From Chrysogorgia sp. JL179-B06 (Eukaryota > Cnidaria > Anthozoa > Scleralcyonacea > Chrysogorgiidae), in NCBI GenBank assembly GCA_035772405.1, contig JAYKKM010000179.1, positions 5,001 through 69,000 of the forward strand: a stretch of 64,000 nt of DNA. Direction: 5' to 3'. The notes under the pieces are model-generated. The model saw nothing but the letters and a program-made list of their open reading frames with translations. It made no database searches and had not been told where the DNA came from. Position numbers and translations under genes: made by a program. This document shows positions 21,565 to 30,412 of the stretch, one piece after another. Within the stretch, counting starts at the first letter, position 1, and every line of letters begins with the position of its first letter.

Positions 21565-22880
21565 CTATAATCTTTGAAGGTTTTTAAGTAAAATTGATTT
21601 TTCACATGCGATGACAATCTGGATTGTAATCTTCAACAAAGTACGTACGGATTTTAAGAATTTGTATGTGGTTTCCGACCACCAAACGGAAGAACATCGT
21701 CCAAGTTTTATTGTTGTCATAAGTAACATATTAGTTTCCAAGCCTCTAAGTTCATGTATCGAAAACATTCGTTTTCTGCCATGGTAGGCTTTGCACCAAC
21801 TTTAAACTTCAATTTCTTATTACTTAAGTCAATGTAATTGTGCTCAACCAGTACCAACCCGAAAATATTTAACACTGAAGAGAAAACAAGTCATTTTGTT
21901 TTAGAAATTAAGAGGTCTGGAAATCAATTTGTTACTATGGCGACCATAAAACTTGAACGATGTTCTTCAGTTTGGTGGTCAATCTCGTACCCAGAGCCTG
22001 CGATCCCCCTGTCCTGCGGAGGGGAAACGGAGGCTCTGGGGAACTCCGATGAAACTCGTCATTTGATTGGTTGATGCTGAGCTCTCGCACCAGTTTCTTT
22101 AGGAGCTAATTGCTCGAGCGAAGTTTTGCATTTTCGAATCGCGGTTTAAAAATAAACAGTTATATTTTTCAGAACTATGGCTGGTAAAGATTTATTCGAA
22201 CACCTGCAACACATAATTATACACGACAGATTCAAAATACAATTGAACACATGAAATAAGTTAAAACTTAAAACTATTATTAATATTATTCTCGCTTCGT
22301 CGCCAAACAAACATCCATCGTCTGACTCGTCTCGTAATTCTTCGCAGTTTCGCCTCAGAACTTTAAAATTATATTGGAGACTACAAGGTCGATGTAGTTT
22401 AGCCAAAGTTCTTGACAGAAAGTACAATTCCTTACATTTTAATATGTTCTGTGTAACCTGAGCCTACCTGAGCGGCTGAGCCGATCACTGCCGACGGCGA
22501 CGCGGTTGACGATTTAGCGAAAAGCTAAGAAAGACCATTTGTATCGCAACGCTTTGCCAAGAGCTTTTTAAAACATACTGGGCCCTTCTTTGTCGGTAAA
22601 CAAATATTTTTCCTGGTCTTCGAACAAGCTAAACATCGTCGATGACAGTAGCAAATTATAGAGAACTGGGAACCAGAGGACTGGGAACAAAAACCCAAAT
22701 TTGGGGACTTTTTCATCGGAGTTCCCCAGAGCCTCTGTTTTCTTGGCGCAGGCCAAAAGGAACGCAGGCTCTGGGAACGAGATTGTTTGGTGGTCTGTAT
22801 CCACATATAAAGTATCAAGTGTTTTTGTTGGTTAATTTCGAAGATATGTCCTATTTTAAGACTTCCCCAATGCTGTTGGT
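21565..22880. mobile_element. Old inverted-repeat (foldback) element, interrupted by element F
   Basis: Left-arm landmarks CACCAAACGGAAGAACATCG and GGTGGTCGG are matched inverted on the right by CGATGTTCTTC and GTTTGGTGGTC (21950-21980), with the right arm resuming after the insertion at 22785. The arms are about 80-85% alike by eye. No gene was recognised. Confidence 0.5.
21981..22784. mobile_element. 804-bp nonautonomous TIR element F with a perfect 11-bp target duplication
   Basis: The left end AATCTCGTACCCAGAGCCTG and the right end CAGGCTCTGGGAACGAGATT are inverted copies; a second internal inverted pair (GGCTCTGGGGAACTCCGATG) lies just inside. GTTTGGTGGTC occurs at 21970-21980 and 22785-22795. 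The end design matches the 2.7-kb element at 8.94 kb (AACCTCGTCCCCAGGGCC), so both belong to one group. No transposase was seen; scattered open frames lack motifs. Confidence 0.85.
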
Positions 22881-23327
22881 CGTAATTCATCACTACCTTA
22901 TTTGCATATTACAAAAACACCAAATAGCTCAAGAACGAAAATCGATATTGAAAAACGGTTTGCGCCATCATTCATCATTTGTAACGCCCTTTCAAACAAA
23001 ACAAAAATAATTTTCGGGGTTAGGTGCACTTTAACCATCTGATTTTATAAAATAATTCTAATGGTACAATATTGAAAATAATATAACCAAACATATTTTA
23101 ACACAATCCTAGATAATTAATTGAAATTATAATGGATCGTTTTTTGATGAACCAGAAATCGTTGTCACGAGAACATATTACATAATTTAACTGCACAAAT
23201 TTTAAAAAATACGTCTAACTAAAAGTATATATGGAGGTAGCAAAAATCCAGCCATTAAACTATTAAACATTGCATAGACTACACATGCTGAAAAGTTCAA
23301 GACAATTTGTTAAATATGTTTTTAGTT

Positions 23328-23809
23328 TTAAAGGACACTGGCAATACAAAATAAATACCTTTTCCATCAAAGTATTAATTAAATAGACGGAATATAGTAG
23401 TTATTATAGGTTGTAAAAATGCTTGTAAATCTTGCACTGTCAAAGTTGCTAACCTGAATCATTGTCCGCCATCTTGGATGTATTTTCGATATGCGTGTGA
23501 CGTCACAACCAGGGTAAAGAGAAATTTTTATCTGGGCATCCACATGTCTTTATAAGTTTGAAACTCGTTTTTTGTGGATGTCTTCCTTTTTCAATTGAAC
23601 TACACCATTTTAAAAGGCATTCCGCGGAAACTCGGCCACAGAGTAGTTTCATCAGGCTTACCCCAGGTGTGACGTCACCAACTTCCCAGTTAATTAGTCA
23701 AAGTATTACAACAAGATGGCCGATGACAGTAGTTTTGTTTACTTGGATGTTTGTTAATCATAAAGTCAAAAATTTAAAATTGTGATTTATGTTGCCAATG
23801 TCATTTGAA
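23328..23809. mobile_element. TTAA-type MITE K
   Basis: The left end TTAAAGGACACTGGCAATAC and the right end GTTGCCAATGTCATTTGAAC correspond; the last TTAA is mutated to TTGA. CRE octamers at 23498 and 23670. It is an uninterrupted relative of the element at 18.8-19.9 kb. The open frame at 23558-23785 is inside the MITE and not considered coding. Confidence 0.7.
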
Positions 23810-24124
23810 CTTGGAAATGTTGTAATAATCGCAAATGGAAGAAAAATGCATTGAAATGTTGGTTATCAAAATAATCAAACAATCATCACAGCATCGGTAA
23901 GTGATCCGAGACACTGTTATAAATCAACAAATACTTTCCCAACGCAACTAGGTGATAAATCAGACATACTTTGACGTAACTTTAAGTTTTTTCAACGTAA
24001 CTTTAAAAATTACTGTCCATGACCCAACGTTTCGACACTCCAATCTAGTGTCTTCATCAGGGGTAATCTTTGTTAAGTTAGGATCCCTATTTATACCCTC
24101 ATAGAACCGATGATGACGTTATCT

Positions 24125-24402
24125 ATTAACAAGATGCAAATAAGCTTCGGATAATAAACCACCGTCATCGCGATTCAATGGGGCGTGGGCGCTATTGATA
24201 TGCCAAGCCTCCAGACAACGTCTCTGATGGTACCGCGGATTAGTGGTAATACTTTTGGAATTTTTCCCACGCAATCTCATGGTACAGTAGGTTACGCACA
24301 CGTCCTCCGACAAAGCAGAATTTTCTTTTTTAAAAGAAAACAGCCGTTTGATGTTCTTTTAAACGCGTACGAAACTGACGTTTAGTCTGACCGATGTACT
24401 CC
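24125..24402 (-). pseudogene. GIY-YIG endonuclease domain, Penelope type, antisense copy
   Basis: The minus strand reads EYIGQTKRQFRTRLKEHQTA, further on NSALSEDVCVTY, then CLEAWHINSAHAPLNRDDGG and LLSEAYLHLVNR before the stop. YIGQTKR with the downstream Arg and EAWHIN..NRDDGG are the standard C-terminal signature of Penelope endonucleases, which nick target DNA to prime reverse transcription. The catalytic Tyr/Arg/Glu positions look present, but the first GIY strand and the whole RT are missing. Confidence 0.75.
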
Positions 24403-24566
24403 TACCATGAAATTGCGTGGGAAAATTCCAAAATTATTACCACTAATCCGCGGTACCGTCAGAGACGTTGTCTGGATGCTTGGCATATCAATAGCGCCCA
24501 CGCCCCATTGAATCGCGATGACGGTGGTTTATTACCAGAAGCTTATTTGCATCTTGTTAATAGATA
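24402..24566 (+). pseudogene. GIY-YIG endonuclease C-terminus, Penelope type, sense copy
   Basis: The plus strand reads HEIAWENSKIITTNPRYRQR, then CLDAWHINSAHAPLNRDDGG and LLPEAYLHLVNR, ending at TAA. It is shorter than the antisense copy and lacks the YIGQTK strand. Differences such as CLD/CLE and LLP/LLS show that the arms have diverged a few percent. Confidence 0.75.
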
Positions 24567-24946
24567 ACGTAATCATCAGCTCTATGAGGGTATAACGAGG
24601 GACCCTAACTTTACAACGATCACCTCTGATGAAGATACTAGATTGGAGTGTCGAAACGTTGGGTTATTGGCAGTAACTTTTAACGTTAGGTTCAAAAAAC
24701 TTTTTAAAGCCATGGTAGCGTCAAACTGTGACTGTTAGAAATGTTCGAACTATGCAAACAATTTGGGTTTTTTTCACTTTTGTTCGTACAAACACAAAAT
24801 ATAAAGAAGAAAATATCCTGAAAACAAAATGGTAGAAATGGCGATAGATAACTTACTACAAAAACTAACTAATAACTACTAGGAGTTCTTATCGAAGTCA
24901 AATGCTGCATCGGAACATACACAGGAGCAGTGGGTATATTAGTAGG

Positions 24947-25350
24947 GTATTCCTGTTCGTTTTTTTTATTTGAAATATGACCGCTCGACCGGCAGGGAAG
25001 TCGTTCAATTCAGAAATATTACAAACATGAAGTTCGATTTGGCAAAAGTGTCGCTTGAATGGAAAATTTATAACTTCGCGAGGCTTGCTCGTTTCGAGTA
25101 AATGTTGTGGTTTAGATTGTTATCGAGTGGAACAGAGACAAACGACAGCGTCTTAATTCAAGGAGACGTTATAACCTCAATGTTTTTGACAACGGTGACA
25201 TCCGGTATTCCCGTTCGTTTGTTCGATTTGAAATATGACCGCACGACCGCCAGATAACTCGTTCAATTCAGCAAATATTACAAACGTAAAGTTCGATTGG
25301 CGAAAGTGTCGCTTGAATGGAAAATTTATAACTTCGCGAGGCTTGTACGG
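24947..25350. repeat. Two 145-bp direct copies, 258 bp apart
   Basis: 24947-25091 and 25205-25350 share GTTCGATT, AGTGTCGCTTGAATGG, AAAATTTATAACTTCGCGAG and GCTTG in order. They could be a two-unit tandem duplication or short terminal repeats; no TG..CA ends were seen. Confidence 0.7.
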
Positions 25351-25548
25351 GGATGACGAAGTCACATTCAATTTTGACATTATAAACGCGCCATAAAATA
25401 TGGCTTGCAATGACATTGGTCGCATTCGCAAGATCCGAACAGGATATTCGGAAACGTCCGGAAATATCTGTAACTGAAACCTACGTGACATATCGTCATA
25501 AAACTGGACATCCATCCAGAAGGACATCCACTGCGCCGAGTCTGTTAG
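25177..25548 (-). CDS. Unrecognised antisense open frame beside a TATA-like site
   Basis: An open frame of about 120 codons runs from an ATG-led stretch (MSFWMDVQFYDDMSRRFQLQ) to a stop at 25177. TATATAAAG lies upstream at about 25550-25560. The C-terminal half comes from the right copy of the 145-bp repeat, so the gene, if real, has duplicated its end. No domain, signal peptide or membrane segment was identified. It may equally be a chance frame in repeat DNA. Confidence 0.25.
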   Translation of the reverse strand, partial: LTDSAQWMSFWMDVQFYDDMSRRFQLQIFPDVSEYPVRILRMRPMSLQAIFYGAFIMSKLNVTSSSPYKPREVINFPFKRHFRQSNFTFVIFAELNELSGGRAVIFQIEQTNGNTGCHRCQKH

Positions 25549-25839
25549 CTTTATATAGTTGCGAAAAGGTCTGGACACGAAACACAGAGACCCAAGCCAA
25601 GATTAGTGTTTTGCCTACCTGAGGGTCGGCAGCAAAAATGTCTTATTACGAGAAAACGAGAGTGAAATCAGAAATAACTGTCAAAAATAAATTATTTTAA
25701 AAAGGATACAAGAGTCGCAAAGAAGGAAGATGACGGCGAGTTGCCAATAGAACTAAAATTAGGAAATTTGTTTTTAAATATTATTAAAAGTACATTAATT
25801 TATATCAAACTTTACAATATTCCGGGAGTCACAAATCTT

Positions 25840-26250
25840 TTAAAGTGACACTACGACGAAATAATCGCCTATCCAAATTTTGAGTTTATTTAGAAGTACT
25901 TTTGAAATGAGGACAAATATCGTTTTCTCTTAGTCAATATCTCATCTTATTCCAAAGATATTCATGTCTTTGAAACATGCAAATGAACATGCATTATGAC
26001 GTCACAAATTCAAAAAAGACGAATATCTCCGGAAATAATTGGTAGATTGTATAGGGACTTACCAGATGTATGCCTACTGTATACAACTGCTACACGGTAT
26101 TATGTACAGAAATTGCTGAATATTTTCCTTAGAATTGAGAATTTTATTGAGTTCATACTCATATACTCATATGACGTCAGAAGGTACATTTACATATTCG
26201 GAAAACATGAATATCTTTGGTACCTATTTAAATATTCCTTTATGTGCATC
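25840..26250. mobile_element. TTAA-type MITE, left end with CRE pair
   Basis: It begins TTAAAGTGACACTACGACGA, close to the end of MITE A (TTAAAGTGCCACTACGAT). CRE octamers at 25997 and 26172 flank the likely centre, with GAATATCT pairing between arms. The right terminus is eroded. Confidence 0.5.
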
Positions 26251-26356
26251 TAAATTAGCCTTTATGGCCTCGTTTGAGTCAGCCCCCCCCCCCCCCCCCC
26301 CAATACTTTTCTAAACATTTTTGTAACATTCTTTTGAAGATGCAAAAATCGATTAG

Positions 26357-26723
26357 ATGAACTAAGCATACTTAAAATCATGTTCAAATCTACAATCATG
26401 GAAATTAATTCGTAGACTATCTAATAATTTCCCGAATGTCCCCCCCCCCTTCCCCCTATACAATGTTGATGTGTGAATGAAATCACATCCATAGGTTTAT
26501 GTGTTGATCAACATTGTGTTTGGGGGGAAGGGGGGACTACAGTATTTCAAACTATTTTGGCAGTGAATAATTAAATCTTGAACAACTGGCCTCCAACAAT
26601 GCTAAAAGGACATGCTTTTTATAATAAGTCTACGTATATTATTTCCATGATTGCAGTGCAATTAATATCTAAGATATTAATTGCACTGGATTTGAACCTG
26701 ATTTTAAGTATGCTTAGTTCATT
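26357..26723. mobile_element. 370-bp foldback element
   Basis: The left arm GATGAACTAAGCATACTTAA is matched inverted by TTAAGTATGCTTAGTTCAT, with an inner pair ATACAATGTTGAT and ATCAACATTGTGT and matching C-run and G-run tracts. Near its right end sits a separate 33-bp perfect palindrome at 26655-26688 (GTGCAATTAATATC and its complement). Confidence 0.75.
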
Positions 26724-26805
26724 TGGAAGACGATTCTCTTTGATGTACCGAGGTTATTACTGTATACAGTATACTAAATTTCACTTAAACTACATGTACC
26801 ATAAA

Positions 26806-26912
26806 GCTGCGTTTACACTAGAGAAAAAGTAACCGGATTCACATTGTTTTGCATCCTCATGGGAATAAAATACAATACGAATCCGATTACTTTTGTTCTA
26901 GTGTAAACGCAG
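26806..26912. mobile_element. 107-bp hairpin MITE
   Basis: GCTGCGTTTACACTAGA at the left and TCTAGTGTAAACGCAGC at the right are exact inverted copies, and AAGTAA-CGGATTC also pairs. The whole unit can fold as one stem. Confidence 0.8.
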
Positions 26913-27720
26913 CCTAAATATCACGGAATTATTTATTTTTGTTAAATCACCCACTGTAACTACTCACCTACTTAGTTCATTGTGTTATGATACCTCGGTT
27001 TCGGTAACTAACTTATAATTAACTCCATTCTAAATATTCTTGATTTATTGGATAATCTTACTATTTATTTATGAAACAAATATATCTATCAAGACTGCGA
27101 TTATACGTGAGCTCTCGAACCTGATAATTTGGCTCTGCATGTAATTCTGGTTCTAAAGAACAATAAAAACTAGAGAAAGGACGCCATCAACATGAAATTT
27201 CTTAGTCAACATGTAAGTAAGGAAAGTGATAAAAATTGGCATTAAATCCAGCAGGTTAGCAAATTATGTCGATGTGATTTTTCATTTTTATATAAAATTT
27301 AAACTATTCCTGCAGCAAAATGAGCTGAAACATTCACTAAAATTCCAGGAAATGGTGTTTCCGACGTTCTATATTTCAAAAATGTCCAGGGGGGCATACG
27401 CCCGACTCCCTAGAAATGCGGTCACTAATTTTAGATGGGCGCACCCTTTTCATCCCCATTTCTTTAATGCTGACAATTTAGATAGTAAATCACTTGGTTG
27501 CTTTTTTAGGGAAACACAAACGACATTTTTGGGTAAAACTGAATTGTCCAAGTCAAAGTGATACAGTTGAAGTAACCATCTGAAACTTGTATTCTTGTGT
27601 ATACTGTAGTTTGGTTAACTTAATTTGCTGTATCAGGTAGTACATGATAAACGAAACAACGACAAACTGACTTTGAGTTCCCAACAAGAATCATGGTTAT
27701 ATTGTTATGTTTAGCACACC
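26913..27720. other. No gene recognised
   Basis: The plus-strand frame 27226-27561 (111 codons) has no domain that I recognise, no clear splice sites, and ordinary AT-rich surroundings. Confidence 0.4.
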
Positions 27721-27739
27721 AATTGAAGGTGGAGGGTGG

Positions 27740-28200
27740 GTAGGGGGGGGTTAGGATTAGGAAAACATTTAATGCGAGGGTTAGGGCTAGGATTAAGGGT
27801 TGGATTAGGGTTAGTCTTCTTTAATATAACATGAAAGTTTACCACATGGTGAGCGAAACATGACGAGAGCACCAGAATCATATACTAGCCTGCGGATTAG
27901 ATACAGCCGCCTCACATCACGAGCTCCTCTCGGCTGGGCAGGCATTTTACTAGATTCTCCCATTCGCAAAAAAGGGGGGGGGGGCTAAAGCAACAAGCAC
28001 CTCCACCTGCGCGGTCCCTGTTCAATAGAGACCCAGGTGGTGAAGGCTAAAAGGGATCACTCAAAAAGACCTTCCCATTTTCAAGAACTAGTCTAATCCT
28101 AATTCCAATCCTAACATCGCACGGTTAAACTCGTTCCCAGACCCTAATCTTGACCCTAACCTAATCCTAACCCAAATAAACCCTAACCTCTAACCAAAAA
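27740..28200. repeat. Two opposed telomere-like tracts
   Basis: 27740-27815 is GGTTAG/GGGTTAGG-rich, while 28085-28200 is CCTAACCC/CTAATCC-rich on the same strand, so the tracts face each other about 270 bp apart. Between them lie a G run at 27975 and ordinary sequence. Confidence 0.6.
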
Positions 28201-28676
28201 TAAATACCAGAGAAAAACAGAAAGGTCATTTTGAGTCATCCTTTTAGCCATTTCCGACCCCTGCAAATATATTCTATTATTAAATGCAAAACCAATGAAA
28301 TCAAATACAACACATTACAAAACTTACTTTTGATGGTTTGTTAAACACAACATGTCGATAGGCTTGAGTTTTATGAAGAATGATATCAAGAAAAACAAGT
28401 ACTGAGTCATACTCTACATACTTGTCGATTCTTTGCTGGCAAAATTTCTAAATAAATATACTTATATAAATATACTGCATATATAACAAAATAAGAATGA
28501 AAAACACTAAAAGGTTATAGCTTTGTGGTTATAGCTTTAAAGGTTGTAGGTTATAGCTAAGTGTATACTAGAAATACGAATCCGCAATAATCCCCTCGCT
28601 CACCTTTTGTACCCCCACCCCACACCTAGAGTTTCTTTTAACATCCATGGTCCCCAGTTCCCATTTTGAACATCAA

Positions 28677-28930
28677 CTCGGTAATTCCAAAACTGTTTTC
28701 AGATTCTGAAAACAGTTTTGGAATTACCGAGTCTTAAATACATAAAATACGTGTCTATTATATTACGAGAATGTGCATACTCTTTGTAAAAGCGATTTAT
28801 GTACTTAGAAATTATTCGGCAATCAGCCAGCCCAGCCCAGCCGCCTTGTTGTATATTATTTTGTCGATCAATATTTAAACGTTTTCAATTGTGAAAACAG
28901 ATTTGGAATTAGCGATTCTTAAGGTTGGAC
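28677..28930. repeat. Copy of the 147-bp repeat starting in a 54-bp perfect palindrome
   Basis: CTCGGTAATTCCAAAACTG and its exact complement form a palindrome centred near 28704. It runs into the dispersed unit also seen at 4.2-4.5 kb (TAAATACATAAAATACGTGT, ATGTGCATACTC), with a second partial unit from 28886. Confidence 0.7.
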
Positions 28931-29439
28931 GGTTTTTCGGTTTTAATATTAGCCCTTTTTTTATTTAGCATTTAGAAAAACCGGAAAACCGGTACAAGTT
29001 TAATACAACATATAAATTGTTTTGGTCTTAAAATCGTTACTATTAAAGATGAGGAAAGCAAAATAAAATTAAAGTTCGTTTTTTGTTCAATATTTTCGTT
29101 ATTTTGTCATGATTGATGCAGTCATTTATAATTGTACAGCCAAATTATGACCACCAGCGCTTTAAACATTTGAAATTGCATTCCTTGACCACTTTAAACC
29201 GTTGAATTATACTGAAATTGCGTTTTCCGAAATTTTGTAACCGGTTACATTTTAACCGGTTTAGAATTGGACAGTTTCTCAGTTTTGTGTTTTGATCAAA
29301 ACCGCCCAAGCTTAGCGAGTCTACGTACTGTACAAGCAGGTTCTCTTCTTCACAGGCTAGCTTCAGTTGGAAAGCTCTGTCATTGACTTGATTCAGCATG
29401 AGTTGGGAAGCTCAGTGTCATTGACTTGCTTCAGCATGA

Positions 29440-29830
29440 AGCTATCATCAAGTGAACATACAGTAGAGATCGACTCCTCAACAATTAATTTAACGAAGGA
29501 ACTTAAGCTACTGGGAGTGGTGATAGATGAGAACTTGTCTTTTAGCAAGCACATTTCAACATCGTGTAAAGTAATCTACTCTAAAAAATCAACGAATGAC
29601 TATCATCAAGTAAAAATCTACTCTAGTTAATTAATTTGTACTATTGTGAAAATTGACATAATGTAAATAGTAAATAGATTGTAAGTAGTAGATGTAAGTT
29701 AATTTTATGACTTTTAAACAATTTAATATTATTCCTGTAATTTATATTTACATGTTGATCAGTGTCCCCACTTAGTAGGCCACTTGTGGCTCGCTAGAAG
29801 ACATATAAACACATTAATAAAGTTGCCAAT
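29440..29830 (+). mobile_element. LINE fragment: RT C-terminal end and 3' tail
   Basis: The plus strand reads INLTKELKLLGVVIDENLSF followed by SKHISTSCK, the conserved LGVxIDxxLxFxxHI motif after the RT domain. An internal deletion then leads to a 3' untranslated region with GTGTCCCCACTTAGTAGGCC and AATAAAG near 29820. It is inactive. Confidence 0.65.
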
Positions 29831-29896
29831 AGGCAATAGTTACTGCAAAGGAGAAAGGTGCAAGTAGAAATACTTAATTCCTCCACAGTTTAGACC

Positions 29897-30412
29897 ATGA
29901 TATGCACAGTACCATACCTTAATGAGCTTAAATATCTAAGCTTTCTTAAAAAATACACAGGGCACTGGACACAGCTACTAGTCAGTGGCGATCTGTCGGT
30001 CTGTGAGACAATGACACTAGTAGACATGACGATGAAACATGAAAAATATCCCGATATGTTCGAAAATTTAAACTGCAATTTGATAATACTTACACAAAAA
30101 CAAAGTTTGAAACTTCCACCTTTGAATCCTTTGTATATTTCATTTGAAATCAAACCACATTCAACACAAACGAGACCTTCGATCAACTTCCATATCCGCC
30201 ATGACACTTTATACCGAACACGCTCCGATAGTTTCCGAAATATATCGAGTACTTCCACTGATCTCGAAAGAAGACTGGATCGAGCAACTTGTTCAGAAAA
30301 TGAAGCCGGAAGTCCGCCATTGCTAAGGGACCAACTGACGACACATTATGTACCGATCAATTCGAAACTTCACCATCCCCCCCGGACAGACCCCGTGAAT
30401 TTGAACTTTTGA
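29897..30412 (+). CDS. Unrecognised 171-codon open frame
   Basis: ATG at 29897, stop at 30412. The N-terminal part (NELKYLSFLKKYTGHWTQLL) looks protein-like, but I recognise no domain, signal peptide or membrane segment. The last third (about 30250-30345) is a copy, inverted, of a repeat at 20.68-20.77 kb, so at least that end is repeat-derived. An antisense frame of similar length overlaps it, which weakens the case. Confidence 0.25.
   Translation: MICTVPYLNELKYLSFLKKYTGHWTQLLVSGDLSVCETMTLVDMTMKHEKYPDMFENLNCNLIILTQKQSLKLPPLNPLYISFEIKPHSTQTRPSINFHIRHDTLYRTRSDSFRNISSTSTDLERRLDRATCSENEAGSPPLLRDQLTTHYVPINSKLHHPPRTDPVNLNF

Larger units (their letters stand above)
23990..24690. mobile_element. 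Penelope-like element: two inverted 3' ends
   Basis: Two copies of the same 3' end face away from a loop at about 24290-24398. Each runs from a GIY-YIG C-terminal coding segment, through a stop codon, into a tail with GTGTCGAAACGTTGGG at the outer end (about 24025 inverted, 24645 direct). Penelope-like retroelements carry a C-terminal GIY-YIG endonuclease and often leave partial, inverted copies. The reverse transcriptase is absent. Confidence 0.75.

Noticed and set aside
22525..23010. Overlapping frames of 122 codons on both strands
   Set aside because: They span the end of a TIR element and its inverted host repeat; no motifs.
27226..27561. Plus-strand frame of 111 codons
   Set aside because: No recognised domain, no splice context and no repeat evidence of coding selection.
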